From: Actinomycetota bacterium
GTDB lineage: Bacteria; Actinomycetota; Actinomycetes; Mycobacteriales; Micromonosporaceae
DNA length: 64,000 nucleotides
Direction of reading: 5' to 3'
NCBI GenBank assembly: GCA_005885555.1
Contig: VAWN01000024.1
Location: 62,001 to 126,000 of the forward strand
Part shown: positions 7,761 to 16,131 of the stretch, piece after piece
Numbering within the stretch: the first letter of the stretch is position 1
Layout: each line of letters opens with the position of its first letter
Notes under the pieces: model-generated
What the model was told of the DNA's origin: nothing
Databases searched by the model: none
Seen by the model: the letters and a program-made list of their open reading frames with translations, nothing else
Translations under genes and position numbers: made by a program

Positions 7761-9273
7761 GCAGCGCCGCCTTGCGTACCTTGCCGGTCGCCGAGTGCGG
7801 CATCGACGCGACGAACTCGATCGCGGTCGGGCACTTGAACCGGGCCAGGTTGCGCTCGCAGTACCCGAGCAGGTCCTCGGTGCTGACCGGTTCGCTGGTG
7901 ACCACGAACGCCTTGACGGTCTGCCCGGTGTACGGGTGCGGTACCCCGAGCACCGCGGCCTCGCTCACCGCCGGATGCTGCTGGAGCACCTGTTCCACCT
8001 CGTACGGGTACACGTTGAAGCCGCTGACCAGGATCAGCTCGCGCAGCCGGTCGACCAGGAACAGGTCGCCGTCGGCGTCGGCGTAGGCCACGTCGCCGGT
8101 CGGCCACCAGCCGTCGGCGGCGGGGCCGTCCCGCCCGTCCGGCCAGTACCCGGAGAACAGGTTCGGGCCGCGGGCCACGATCTCGCCCGGGTCGGTACCG
8201 GGTGAGCCGGGCGCGTCGTCGTCGAAGTCGTCCTCGGTCAGCTCGATCTCCTCGCCGCCCGCGGCGACCAGCTTGATCGACACCCCCGGCAGCGGCTGGC
8301 CGATCGAACCGGTCTTCGGTACCGGCGAGGCCAGCGTGGTGGTGAGCACCGGCCCGGTCTCGGTCAGCCCGTACCCCTCGAAGACCACGTGCCCGGTCGC
8401 GGCCAGGAAGCGGCCCGAAGCGGTCGCGTCCAGCGGCGCCGCGCCGGACACCGCGACCCGTACCGTCGCGAACGCCTCCCCACAGTCGGGCAGCAGCGAC
8501 CAGGCGACGATCATCTGCGGTACCGCGACGACGACCGTGATCTGGTGCCGGGCGATCAGGTTCATCGACTCGGCCGGGTCGAAGCGCTCCAGCAGCACCC
8601 CGGTCGCGCCGTGCCAGGCCACCGCGCCGAGGCCGGAGTTGAGGCCGTAGGCGTGGAACAGCGGTACCGCCAGCAGCAGCACGTCGTCGGCGCCGATCGG
8701 CGGCGGCTTGATCGCGGCGACCTGCTCGTGGTTGGCCAGCAGCGCGCGGTGCGACAGCATGGCGCCCTTCGGGTCGCCCTCGGTGCCGCTGGTGTAGATC
8801 AGTACCGCGAGGTCCTCGCCGCCGGTGTCCGCGTCGACCGGCTCGCCGGGCTCCTGCGGCGTCTCGGTGTACCGGTGCGCCACCGGTACCCCGACGGTGG
8901 CGAGGACGCCGGCCGTCGCGATCAGCACCGCGGCACCCGAGTCGGTCAGCAGCTGGTCCACCTCACGCTGGGTGTACCCGGGGTTGATCGCGACCACCAC
9001 GAGACCGGCGCGCAGGGCACCGAAGTAGGCGACGGCGAAGTCGGGTACGTTCGGCAGCGCGATCGCCACCCGGGCCGGGTGGCCGGCGCTGTCCGGCAGG
9101 CTGAGCCCGCGTAACGCCCGCGCCGCCGCGTCGACGCTGGCGTCCAGCTCACTCCATGTGATAGAGCGGTCCTGCCAGATGAGCGCCGGCTTGTCGGCGG
9201 TCGCCTCCCGGGCGGCTCGGCGGACCAGGTCGGCTACGTTGCGCGGCACCTGCACGGTGGCTGAGTCTGGCAC
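7753..9273 (-). CDS. AMP-dependent acyl-CoA synthetase / ligase
   Basis: A 506-residue ANL-superfamily adenylating enzyme, most like long-chain fatty-acid-CoA ligases. It carries the P-loop YTSGTEGDPKGAMLSH near residue 150 and the GYGLTETGP motif near 290. The adenylation hinge YWPTGDV-like region appears as WWPTGDVAYAD, and the C-terminal catalytic lysine is in ATGKVRKAALR. It would activate a carboxylic acid as acyl-AMP and transfer it to CoA. The start is the GTG that precedes the first conserved segment (VPDSATVQVPRNVADLV); an upstream in-frame start would add 37 residues of poor quality. The chain length preferred cannot be read off. Confidence 0.88.
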   Translation of the reverse strand: MPDSATVQVPRNVADLVRRAAREATADKPALIWQDRSITWSELDASVDAAARALRGLSLPDSAGHPARVAIALPNVPDFAVAYFGALRAGLVVVAINPGYTQREVDQLLTDSGAAVLIATAGVLATVGVPVAHRYTETPQEPGEPVDADTGGEDLAVLIYTSGTEGDPKGAMLSHRALLANHEQVAAIKPPPIGADDVLLLAVPLFHAYGLNSGLGAVAWHGATGVLLERFDPAESMNLIARHQITVVVAVPQMIVAWSLLPDCGEAFATVRVAVSGAAPLDATASGRFLAATGHVVFEGYGLTETGPVLTTTLASPVPKTGSIGQPLPGVSIKLVAAGGEEIELTEDDFDDDAPGSPGTDPGEIVARGPNLFSGYWPDGRDGPAADGWWPTGDVAYADADGDLFLVDRLRELILVSGFNVYPYEVEQVLQQHPAVSEAAVLGVPHPYTGQTVKAFVVTSEPVSTEDLLGYCERNLARFKCPTAIEFVASMPHSATGKVRKAALRG

Positions 9274-9510
9274 AGGACCCCGTGCACCGGTAGGGCAATG
9301 ACGGCTAACCAGCCAGGTGTCGCAGTAGGGGACATTGCCCGTCGTCACGAACAGGACGCACACCGTGTGCGACGCCTCGCGCACGGGACGGGAAATACTT
9401 CGCCCCTGTGTAACGGACTTGGCACGCGTCAGTGACGTGCGCCCTATTATCGCTTGGTCGGCTTACCCCGTTTTGCCCTAGTCGACACCCCTCACCCAGA
9501 GGAGGCCGCA
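9274..9510. promoter_or_regulatory. Divergent promoter region between acyl-CoA ligase and bldN
   Basis: This 237-bp stretch has no convincing protein gene of its own and is locally richer in A+T than its surroundings, for example TATTAT at about 9446. It contains an inverted repeat (9421-9443) and must carry the promoters for the divergent ligase and bldN units. Streptomyces bldN is a known BldD target, but no clear BldD operator was identified here. Confidence 0.5.
9421..9443. repeat. Inverted repeat in the bldN upstream region
   Basis: The arms GGCACGCGTCA and TGACGTGCGCC flank a single central G. They match at 9 of 11 positions around the core GTCAGTGAC. It lies 68 bases before the leader ORF. 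A regulator-binding site is likely from form and position, but the binding protein is unknown; it does not fit the BldD consensus well. Confidence 0.45.
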
Positions 9511-9573
9511 GTGCCCGATAAAGCACCGCATCGGCTGGCGCCGACCCGCACGGAGATAAGGGGGGCGCGGTGA
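9511..9573 (+). CDS. Putative 20-codon leader ORF of bldN
   Basis: A short frame GTG-to-TGA encoding VPDKAPHRLAPTRTEIRGAR. It is preceded by a strong Shine-Dalgarno (GAGGAGG, 4-5 bases before GTG), better than that of most genes here. Its TGA overlaps the bldN GTG in the arrangement GTGA, the usual signature of translational coupling. It has no homologue that I recognise. Arginine and proline codons are frequent, so it could act as a translated leader that gates bldN expression. It is too short to be certain of coding. Confidence 0.45.
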   Translation: MPDKAPHRLAPTRTEIRGAR

Positions 9574-10481
9574 CCGGGTACGAGTTCACCCCCGAGGTGT
9601 TCGCCGCCCGGACGGCGCTGACCGACGGCCTGGCCGGGCTGCGCGCGACCGTGCTGGAGATGTTCAGCGTCGGGCTGCGCGGCGACGGCAGCGGTACCTC
9701 GCGTACCCGCAACCGGCCGCCCACCAACGACCGGCACCACCCGGCGCCCGTGGTCAAGCCGGCACCCGGCCGGCCCAGACCGATACCGGCCCAGCAGCCG
9801 GAGCCGACCGGTACCGTCGCCCTGTCCGACGACACGACGACGATCCTGCCGGTACCCGAGACCGCGCCGGCCCCGTCCGGTCCGCCGCGGCAGCCCTCCC
9901 GGCCCGACCCGTCCGATGCCGCGGCCGAGGTGTGGGCACTGGTCGAGCGCGCCCAGGCCGGCGAGTCGGAGGCGTTCGGGCTGATCTACGACCGGTACGT
10001 GGACACCGTGTTCCGGTTCATCTACTTCCGGGTCGGCAACCGCCAGCTCGCCGAGGATCTGACCTCGGACACGTTCCTACGGGCGCTCAAGCGGATCGGC
10101 AGCTTCACCTGGCAGGGGCGCGACCTCGGCGCCTGGCTGGTGACGATCGCCCGTAACCTGGTGGCCGACCACTTCAAGTCCGGCCGGTACCGCCTTGAAG
10201 TCACTACGGGTGACGTACTCGACGCCGACCGCGAGGACCGTGGGCCGGAGGGCAGCCCGGAGGCGGCCGTCGTCGACCACATCACGAACGTGGCGCTGCT
10301 CGGCGCCGTCAAGCAGCTCAACCCCGAGCAGCAGGAGTGCATCGTGCTGCGCTTCCTGCAAGGGTTCTCGGTCGCGGAGACCGCGCAGGCCATGGGGAAG
10401 AACGAGGGAGCGATCAAGGCGCTGCAGTACCGGGCCGTCCGGGCACTCGCCCGGCTGCTGCCCGAAGGCTTCCAGCCGTGA
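9570..10481 (+). CDS. bldN: ECF-type RNA polymerase sigma factor BldN with long N-terminal prosequence
   Basis: A 303-residue sigma factor. The first 115 residues are a Pro/Thr-rich extension containing LAGLRATVLEMF near residue 25. Sigma region 2 follows (about 122-195, EAFGLIYDRYVDTVFRFIYFRVGN and the DLTSDTFLRAL segment). Region 4 is at about 235-300 (LNPEQQECIVLRFLQGFSVAETAQ). Streptomyces BldN is made as a pro-protein with a comparable extension and controls aerial growth genes. The downstream anti-sigma gene and the hem/rex neighbourhood support orthology. The GTG start overlaps the leader ORF stop and has an AAGGGGGG Shine-Dalgarno. Confidence 0.9.
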   Translation: MTGYEFTPEVFAARTALTDGLAGLRATVLEMFSVGLRGDGSGTSRTRNRPPTNDRHHPAPVVKPAPGRPRPIPAQQPEPTGTVALSDDTTTILPVPETAPAPSGPPRQPSRPDPSDAAAEVWALVERAQAGESEAFGLIYDRYVDTVFRFIYFRVGNRQLAEDLTSDTFLRALKRIGSFTWQGRDLGAWLVTIARNLVADHFKSGRYRLEVTTGDVLDADREDRGPEGSPEAAVVDHITNVALLGAVKQLNPEQQECIVLRFLQGFSVAETAQAMGKNEGAIKALQYRAVRALARLLPEGFQP

Positions 10482-10518
10482 CCTTGATCACTGATGGTGA
10501 CAAAACCCGGCGCGCGCC

Positions 10519-10547
10519 CGTAACCGGCGCTAGTGCCCGCCCGTTGG
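10519..10547 (+). promoter_or_regulatory. Candidate BldN-dependent promoter of rsbN
   Basis: CGTAAC (10519-10524) and CGTTGG (10542-10547) are separated by 17 bases. The described Streptomyces BldN promoter elements are, from memory, CGTAAC and CGTTGA about 16 bases apart. The site lies 59 bases before the rsbN start. Streptomyces rsbN is itself transcribed by BldN, so a feedback loop through the anti-sigma factor is implied. Confidence 0.6.
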
Positions 10548-10605
10548 ATCCGGTGCGACCGGCGTGGGCCGGCGCGACCGAGCAACTCGAAGGGGGGTGG
10601 GCGCG

Positions 10606-11604
10606 GTGACCACCTCTCTGTTCCACCGGCGCCGGGCCGAGCGCCTGGCGCAGCTGCTGGACGAGGCGACCGGCCGGCCGCGGCACCACGCCCGGGCGGT
10701 ACACGACGAGGAGCTGGCCGGGTACGTCCGGCTCGGCACTGGGCTCGTCCGCACGGCCGGTGTGGTCGCCGGCCCGAGCGACGAGTTCCGGACCAGCCTG
10801 CGGGCGATGCTCGTGGCGACCGCCGAGCGGGACGGCATCGGGGTCCTCGACGAGGTACCCGCGACGGGCGGCAAGCGTGCCCGGCCGAGCGCGCCGGTGG
10901 TCGGTGGCAAGCGCGCCCGCGGTGCGGTGCTGGTCGGGCTCGCCGCCGGTACCCTCGCACTGTCCGGGATCTCCGCGGCCAGCGGCGACGCGATGCCCGG
11001 CGACGCCCTCTACAGCGTCAAGCGCTCCACGGAGAGCGCCCGCCTCGCGCTGGCCGGCTCCGACGTCAGCCGCGGCCAGCTCTACCTGGAGTTCGCCCGC
11101 AACCGCCTCGCCGAGGCCGGGGAGACCGGCGCCCGCGGCGGCAACCTCGCCAGCATGCTCGCGGACATGAACAACGAGACGCGCGCCGGCATCCGGCTGC
11201 TCACCATCGCGGCGCTGAACCGGCGGGACACCACCGCGCTGGACGTCATCGACACGTTCGTCCACGGCCAGCGGACGATGCTGAGCCAGCTCGCCGACGC
11301 CGGGCCGACCGGCCCGTCGGCGGCGCTGCTGGACCGCATCGCCACCCGCTCGGCCGACCTGCGCACCGGGCTGGGCTGCGGCGGCGGCGCGACCACCACC
11401 GACGACCTGGGTGCCCTCGCGCCGACCTGCGCGGCGCCGCGCACCACGACACCGCGCCCCGGTGGCGCCGCGCCGGCCGGCCGGCCGGAGACCGGTACCG
11501 TGCCCCACCCGGCCACCGGTGGCCCCGCCCCGGCGAGCCCCGCGCCGTCGCCCTCGGCGAGCGGCCTTCTGGGCGACCTCGGTCGCCTGATCGGCGGACA
11601 CTAG
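10606..11604 (+). CDS. rsbN: Membrane anti-sigma factor RsbN-like (DUF5667)
   Basis: A 332-residue protein probably anchored by one membrane span. The cytosolic N-terminus begins VTTSLFHRRRAERLAQLLDEA and would bind the sigma factor. A hydrophobic helix (GAVLVGLAAGTLALSGISAA) lies near residues 105-125. The extracytoplasmic part starts with the DUF5667 signature GDALYSVKRSTESARLALAG and is helical. The tail is Pro/Thr/Ala-rich, with repeated PAPSPSA-type low complexity. Position directly after bldN and the domain match the known RsbN, which holds BldN inactive. The GTG start follows a purine-rich GAAGGGGGG sequence. Confidence 0.85.
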   Translation: MTTSLFHRRRAERLAQLLDEATGRPRHHARAVHDEELAGYVRLGTGLVRTAGVVAGPSDEFRTSLRAMLVATAERDGIGVLDEVPATGGKRARPSAPVVGGKRARGAVLVGLAAGTLALSGISAASGDAMPGDALYSVKRSTESARLALAGSDVSRGQLYLEFARNRLAEAGETGARGGNLASMLADMNNETRAGIRLLTIAALNRRDTTALDVIDTFVHGQRTMLSQLADAGPTGPSAALLDRIATRSADLRTGLGCGGGATTTDDLGALAPTCAAPRTTTPRPGGAAPAGRPETGTVPHPATGGPAPASPAPSPSASGLLGDLGRLIGGH

Positions 11605-11622
11605 ACATACGTAGGTATCCGG

Positions 11623-11655
11623 TCGGGGACTTCGGCGCGATGCTGAAGTCCCCGA
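11623..11655 (+). terminator. Hairpin terminator after rsbN
   Basis: The arms TCGGGGACTTCGGC and GCTGAAGTCCCCGA pair at 13 of 14 positions around a 5-base loop. It lies 19 bases past the rsbN stop and before the next gene. There is no T-run, as is common for terminators in high-GC actinobacteria. Confidence 0.7.
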
Positions 11656-11705
11656 TCCATCTCCGTGTGCGGATACCCTCGCAGGGGCAGGGAAGGAGGG
11701 CCGCG

Positions 11706-12557
11706 GTGGCCGGAGCGTCCGAACACGAGGTACTCGCCGGCTGGGCGGCCGCCGAGCTGGAGACCGCGCTCGCGGTGCCGCCCGACCCCACCGCGGCCGC
11801 GTTCTTCGACGTGGACAACACGATGATGCAGGGCGCGTCGATCTACTGGTTCGCCCGCGGGCTGGCCGCGCGCAAGTACTTCACCACCGGCGACCTGGTG
11901 CGCTTCGCCTGGGGACAGCTCAAGTTCCGGCTGCTGGCCACCGAGCACAAGGGCGACATGTCGGAGGCGAAGCAGGCGGCGCTCGCGTTCATCACCGGCT
12001 GGCGGGTCGACGACATCCACCGGCTGGCCGAGGAGATCTTCGACGAGCTGATGGCCGAGCGGATCTGGTCCGGTACCCGCGCCCTGGCCCAGCTGCACCT
12101 CGACGCCGGCCAGCGGGTGTGGCTGGTCACCGCGGCGCCGGTCGAGCTGGGCCGGGTGATCGCCTCGCGGTTGGGCCTGACCGGGGCGCTCGGCACGGTC
12201 GCCGAGGTCCAGGACGAGGCGTACACCGGCCGGCTGGTCGGCGACCTGCTGCACGGGCCGGCCAAGGCCGAGGCGATCACCGCGCTCGCCGCCGAGGAAG
12301 GGCTGGACCTGGCCCGCTGCACCGCCTACAGCGACTCGGCCAACGACCTGCCGATGCTGTCGCTGGTCGGGCACGCGGTCGCGGTCAACCCCGACTCCGC
12401 GCTGCGCCGCGAGGCCCGCCGGCGTAACTGGGAGGTGCGCGACTTCCGGACCGGGCGCAAGGCCGCCAAGGTCGCGGTACCGGCAACCGCCGGCGCCGGT
12501 CTGGTACTCGGCGCGGTACTGGCGACGGTCGCCATCCGCCGCAAGGTCCGCCGCTAA
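11706..12557 (+). CDS. HAD-IB family phosphatase (SerB1-like)
   Basis: A 283-residue HAD hydrolase of subfamily IB. Motif I is AFFDVDNTMMQG near residue 37, with both catalytic Asp residues and an Asn following. Motif II is VWLVTAAPVELG near 138. Motif III/IV are GPAKAEAITAL and CTAYSDSANDLPML. The C-terminus ends in a hydrophobic helix (GAGLVLGAVLATVAI) and the basic tail RRKVRR, suggesting membrane association. M. tuberculosis SerB1 sits at the same place in the conserved gene order (from memory), but phosphoserine is not proven as the substrate. GTG is chosen after the GGAAGGAGGG sequence; the long frame upstream lies across rsbN. Confidence 0.85.
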   Translation: MAGASEHEVLAGWAAAELETALAVPPDPTAAAFFDVDNTMMQGASIYWFARGLAARKYFTTGDLVRFAWGQLKFRLLATEHKGDMSEAKQAALAFITGWRVDDIHRLAEEIFDELMAERIWSGTRALAQLHLDAGQRVWLVTAAPVELGRVIASRLGLTGALGTVAEVQDEAYTGRLVGDLLHGPAKAEAITALAAEEGLDLARCTAYSDSANDLPMLSLVGHAVAVNPDSALRREARRRNWEVRDFRTGRKAAKVAVPATAGAGLVLGAVLATVAIRRKVRR

Positions 12558-12611
12558 CCCGCCCCCCGCGCGCGCCGCCCCCCGCGCGCCGCCCCCCGCG
12601 CGCGCCGCCCC
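12558..12611. repeat. C/G-only low-complexity tract
   Basis: About 54 bases after the HAD-IB stop consist almost wholly of C and G in repeats of CGCCGCCCCCCGCGCG. No frame in it is a credible gene. It separates the stop codon from the palindromic element that follows. Confidence 0.7.
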
Positions 12612-12687
12612 CGCCGATCTTGGACTTGTGGTGCCCGACTCGCGGGGTGACGCCCCTTATGTCGGCGACACAACTCCAAGATCGGCG
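12612..12687. repeat. GATCTTGGA-type palindromic element, copy A
   Basis: The arms CGCCGATCTTGGACTTGTG and CACAACTCCAAGATCGGCG pair at 18 of 19 positions around a 38-base centre. It lies between convergent genes, where it could act as a bidirectional terminator. A second copy with the same GATCTTGGAC core is at 25005-25060, and a half copy at 4571-4580. The shared core points to a dispersed element rather than two unrelated terminators. Confidence 0.8.
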
Positions 12688-12696
12688 AGCACTCGG

Positions 12697-13638
12697 CTAG
12701 CTTGCGGCTTCCGCGTCGCGCACGTCGAGGAGCTGGTGCAGGGTCTGCTGGATCGTCTCCCGTACCTGGTCGGCCAGGTTGAAGATGACCAGCGGATCGT
12801 CGGCCATGTCGGCCACCGGCTCGGTCGGCACCGGCTTGCCGAACTCGATGCACCACTTCGACGGCAACGGGACCAGCCCGAGCGGCCCGAGCCACGGGAA
12901 CGTCGGCGTGATCGGGAAGTACGGGGTACCCAGCAGCCGGGCCAGCGGCTTGAAGTTGCCCAGCATCGGGTACGTCTCCTCGGCGCCCACGATGGACACC
13001 GGGATGATCGGTACCCGGGTGTGCAGCGCCGCCGACACGAACCCGCCCCGGCCGAAGCGCTGCAGCTTGTACCGGTCCCGGTAGAGCTTGCCGATCCCCT
13101 TGAACCCCTCGGGGAACACGCCGACGAGCTCACCGGCCCGCAACAGCCGCTCGGCGTCGGGGTTGCAGGCGAGGGTGCTGCCGTGCTTGCGGGCCAGTTC
13201 CGACACGAACGGGATCCGGAACACCAGGTCGGCGCCGAGCAGCCGCAGGTACCGCTTCTCCGGGTGCTCGTCGTGCACGGCCAGCGCGAGCATCAACGCG
13301 TCGAGCGCGACGGTGCCGGAGTGGTTGGCCACGATCAGCGCGGCGCCCTTGTCCGGGATGTTCTCGACGCCGCGTACCGACACCCGGAACCAGTCCCGGT
13401 ACAGCGGCCGCAGCAACGGGTGCAGCACCGTGTCGGTCAGCTCACGGTCGAAGCCGAACTCGTCGACCTCGTACTCGCCGGTGAGCCGGCGGCGCAGGAA
13501 AGCCAGGGCATTGGCCACCCGGCGGTCCCACAGGTCGGATTCCGGGTGCTCCGGTGGCGGCGGCGCGACCTGGCGCAGCCCACGGAACGGTGCGTTACCA
13601 GGAGCAGGAAAATGCGGACGGGATTCGAAGTCGCTCAT
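12697..13638 (-). CDS. 1-acyl-glycerol-3-phosphate acyltransferase-like (PlsC family)
   Basis: A 313-residue acyltransferase of glycerophospholipid synthesis. The catalytic NHxxxxD box is NHSGTVALD at about residues 105-113. The substrate-binding box is FPEGFKG near 174, and a third conserved patch is VPIIPVSIVGAEE near 213. It has no obvious signal peptide and is probably a peripheral membrane protein. The gene follows the epimerase at 6 bp. The same pair (galE2 and Rv0502) is adjacent in mycobacteria, from memory. Which lysolipid it acylates is not visible. Confidence 0.87.
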   Translation of the reverse strand: MSDFESRPHFPAPGNAPFRGLRQVAPPPPEHPESDLWDRRVANALAFLRRRLTGEYEVDEFGFDRELTDTVLHPLLRPLYRDWFRVSVRGVENIPDKGAALIVANHSGTVALDALMLALAVHDEHPEKRYLRLLGADLVFRIPFVSELARKHGSTLACNPDAERLLRAGELVGVFPEGFKGIGKLYRDRYKLQRFGRGGFVSAALHTRVPIIPVSIVGAEETYPMLGNFKPLARLLGTPYFPITPTFPWLGPLGLVPLPSKWCIEFGKPVPTEPVADMADDPLVIFNLADQVRETIQQTLHQLLDVRDAEAAS

Positions 13639-13644
13639 GTGTAC

Positions 13645-14703
13645 TCACCTCACGGCGGCCCGGCTGCGCCGCAGCCCGGCCAGGATGCGCTGCTCGACGG
13701 CGCCGATCGCCTCACGGGGCAGGACGCCGCTGATGCCGCGCAGGAAGTCCTCGAACGCGACCGGCGTCGGTCGCGGGATTACGCCGAACTCGCGGATCAG
13801 CCGGCCGGTGTCGACCACCCGGCCGTGCACGAACAGGTCCAGCTGGTCGAGGCTGAAGTTCGCGCCGCCCCGGCCGATCGCGGACAGGGCCGGCTCGGGG
13901 ATGGGTACCCCGATCCGCCCGGCCCGCCGGACCGCCTGGGACAGCATGATCACACCGGCGCCGGCGACGTTGAAGGTGCCCGGGTGGTCCTCGGTGACCG
14001 CGCGGTGCAGGATCTCCAACGCGTCGTCGACGTGGACGAACTGCAGCCGCGGGTCGCGGCCGAGCACCGTGGGTACCACGGCGCGGCTGAAGTACCGGGT
14101 CAGGCTGGTGTTGGCGCGCCGGCCGATGAGCGGCGCGAAGCGCAGGACGGTGACCGCGACGTCGGACCGGCGGCGCCTGAAGCCGCGCAGGTATCCCTCG
14201 ATGTCGAGCACGTCGCGGGCGAAGCCGCCCCGGGGGGTGTCGCGGGGTTCGGTGTCCTCGGTGAACACGGCCGGGTCGCGGAACGACACCCCGTATGCGG
14301 CCGTGGACGAGCGGAACACCACCTTGCGCAGCTCCGGCGCCTGCTGGCAGGCGGCCAGGAGCTGCATGGTGCCGATGACGTTCTGTTCCTTCATCGCCGC
14401 CCGACCGCCGGCATTGGGGTCGGCGGCGGACGCGATGGCCAGGTGCACCACCGTCTGCACCCGGTTGTCGGCGATCACCGCCGCCGGTTGCGCGGTACGG
14501 ATGTCCGCCCGGACGAACTCGACGCTGTCGGCGAGTATCGTCGCCTGCTCACCGGTCGGCTCACGGTCGTCCAGGCCGATCACCCGCTCGATGCGGGAGT
14601 CGGCGGCCAACCGGGCGGCGACCTGTGCGCCCAGGTACCGGGAGACACCGGTGACCAGCACCACCCGTGGCGGGTGGGCACCGGACACCGGACGGGAGCT
14701 CAC
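13645..14703 (-). CDS. NAD-dependent epimerase/dehydratase (GalE2-like)
   Basis: A 352-residue extended short-chain dehydrogenase. The Rossmann motif [16 protein letters not shown] is near residue 15, and AADPNAGG, a [12 protein letters not shown] serine segment and the FVHVDDAL C-terminal motif follow. The usual catalytic Tyr-x3-Lys is not clear, so a non-classical enzyme is possible. The start is GTG at 14703, overlapping the stop of the small ribosomal-protein gene in a GTGA junction. The longer frame upstream only translates that gene out of frame. It probably acts on a nucleotide sugar or another cell-envelope substrate. Confidence 0.85.
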   Translation of the reverse strand: MSSRPVSGAHPPRVVLVTGVSRYLGAQVAARLAADSRIERVIGLDDREPTGEQATILADSVEFVRADIRTAQPAAVIADNRVQTVVHLAIASAADPNAGGRAAMKEQNVIGTMQLLAACQQAPELRKVVFRSSTAAYGVSFRDPAVFTEDTEPRDTPRGGFARDVLDIEGYLRGFRRRRSDVAVTVLRFAPLIGRRANTSLTRYFSRAVVPTVLGRDPRLQFVHVDDALEILHRAVTEDHPGTFNVAGAGVIMLSQAVRRAGRIGVPIPEPALSAIGRGGANFSLDQLDLFVHGRVVDTGRLIREFGVIPRPTPVAFEDFLRGISGVLPREAIGAVEQRILAGLRRSRAAVR

Positions 14704-14801
14704 TTGCCGAGACGGCGACGCTGGACCCTGGTCTTGCGCAGCAGCTTGCGATGCTTCTTCTTGGCCATGCGCTTGCGGCGCTTCTTGACCACCGAGCCCA
14801 T
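14700..14801 (-). CDS. Small ribosomal protein bS22 (AURKAIP1/COX24 domain), 33 aa
   Basis: A 33-residue, extremely basic protein: [20 protein letters not shown] and then [13 protein letters not shown]. It matches the actinobacterial bS22 family, which binds the 30S subunit. The length and the [11 protein letters not shown] core are exactly those of the family. The ATG has a GAGGGG Shine-Dalgarno 8 bases upstream. It overlaps the epimerase start. The same small gene lies between the excisionase-like gene and galE2 in mycobacteria (Rv0500B, from memory). Confidence 0.93.
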   Translation of the reverse strand: MGSVVKKRRKRMAKKKHRKLLRKTRVQRRRLGK

Positions 14802-14884
14802 ACGACGTGTCCCCTCGAGACCGGCCTACCTGCGATTGCGGGGTCCAGCGTAGCCGCCGTCGGGCGCCCGGCGGAAATCGGGTC

Positions 14885-15097
14885 TTACGCCGTCTCCTGG
14901 AAGGCTTCCCGCAGATAGGTGTGTACGGCATGCTCCGGCACCCGGAACGACCGGCCGACCCGGACGGCGGTGAGCTCGCCGGCGTGCACCAGCCGGTAGA
15001 CGGTCATCTTCGACACCCTCATGAGCTCGGCCACTTCGGCCACCGTCAGGAACTTCACGTCCGCCAGCTTGGCCTCGGAGTGCGGTGCTGCACTCAT
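14885..15097 (-). CDS. Excisionase/MerR-type helix-turn-helix protein (BldC-like)
   Basis: A 70-residue DNA-binding protein made almost wholly of one winged helix-turn-helix: FLTVAEVAELMRVSKMTVYR and LVHAGELTAVRVGRSFRVPE. It belongs to the excisionase-like family and corresponds by position to mycobacterial Rv0500A and a small Streptomyces BldD-target gene (from memory). It is not part of a prophage: there is no integrase or att-like repeat nearby, and its neighbours are core genes. An 83-bp gap to bS22 suggests separate expression. The genes it controls are unknown. Confidence 0.85.
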   Translation of the reverse strand: MSAAPHSEAKLADVKFLTVAEVAELMRVSKMTVYRLVHAGELTAVRVGRSFRVPEHAVHTYLREAFQETA

Positions 15098-15210
15098 GAT
15101 GCGCCCCTCCTGATTCGCTCGCGCAGGGCGACTCCCGTGTTACTAGAACGGTACCGGTACGTGAGTGAACCGCGCGATCCTTCCGCGGAATTGGTCAGGA
15201 CGCGCCGATT

Positions 15211-16131
15211 TCAGTTCCTTGACTTCAGTGCGCGGAGGAAGAAGGCGAGGTTCGCGGGGCGCTCCGCGAGGCGCCGCATGAGGTATGCGTACCACCGCGT
15301 GCCGTACGGAACGTATGACCGGACCGTGTACCCGAGTCCGGCAAGCCGGAGCTGTTCCTCCGGGCGCACCCCGTACAGCATCTGGAACTCGAACGACTGC
15401 GGCGCGCGGTCGAACCACTTCACCCGGTCTTCCGCGATCGCGATCAGCCGCGGGTCGTGGGTGGCGACCATCGGGTACCCGGGCCCGGGCATCAGGATGT
15501 TCAGGCACCGCACGAACGACTTGTCCACGTCGACCGCCGACTGGAAGGCGACCGACTCGGGTTCGGCGTAGGCGCCCTTGCACAGCCGCACCCGGGAGCC
15601 CTCCGTCGCCAGTTCCCGGCAGTCGCCCTCGGTGCGGCGCAGGTATGCCTGCAGCACCGCGCCGGTACCCGGGAAGTCCGCCCGCAGCCGGCTCAGCACG
15701 TCGAGCGTCGCGTCGGTGGTCTCGTGGTCCTCCATGTCCAGCGTGACCGTGGTACCCGCAGCGGCCGCCGCGGCGCAGATGTCGTGCGCGTGCTCGTAGG
15801 CCAGCGTCTCGTCGAAGACCTGCCCGAGCGCGGACAGCTTCACGCTGACCTCCGCCGCCCCGGCGAGCCCGGCGTCGGCGAGCGCCTTGAGCAGGTGCAG
15901 GTACTCGTCCTTGGTGGCGGCCGCCTGGTCGGCGGTGAGCGTGTCCTCGCCGAGATGGTCGAGGCTGACCGCAAGGCCCTGGCCGACAAGCTCGCGGGTG
16001 GCGCGCAGCGCATCGTCGGTACCGGTGCCGGGAACGAACCGGCGTACCACGCCCCGGCTGATCGGGGCGTGTTCCACGATCCGCTCGATCCGGGACGACC
16101 CGGCGGCGGCGAGAATCACGGATCTGAGCAT
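15211..16131 (-). CDS. Proline dehydrogenase (monofunctional)
   Basis: A 306-residue FAD enzyme oxidising proline to pyrroline-5-carboxylate. The TIM-barrel strands carry VSVKLSALG near residue 97, TLDMEDHETTD near 128, RLCKGAYAEPESVAF near 182, VATHDPRLI near 219 and the C-terminal YGTRWYAYLMRRLAERPAN. These are the substrate and FAD contacts of the family. The ATG start fits the alignment (LRSVILAAAGSSRIERI). The usual partner, pyrroline-5-carboxylate dehydrogenase, is not beside it in this window, which is mildly unusual. Confidence 0.92.
   Translation of the reverse strand: MLRSVILAAAGSSRIERIVEHAPISRGVVRRFVPGTGTDDALRATRELVGQGLAVSLDHLGEDTLTADQAAATKDEYLHLLKALADAGLAGAAEVSVKLSALGQVFDETLAYEHAHDICAAAAAAGTTVTLDMEDHETTDATLDVLSRLRADFPGTGAVLQAYLRRTEGDCRELATEGSRVRLCKGAYAEPESVAFQSAVDVDKSFVRCLNILMPGPGYPMVATHDPRLIAIAEDRVKWFDRAPQSFEFQMLYGVRPEEQLRLAGLGYTVRSYVPYGTRWYAYLMRRLAERPANLAFFLRALKSRN

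Noticed and set aside
12558-12611. C/G repeat tract as a CRISPR or satellite array
   Set aside because: The units are short and merge without spacers. It is simple low-complexity sequence.
14885-15097. Excisionase-like protein as a sign of an integrated element
   Set aside because: No integrase, att repeat or foreign gene is near. The neighbours are core genes in conserved order, and the family is a chromosomal regulator type.
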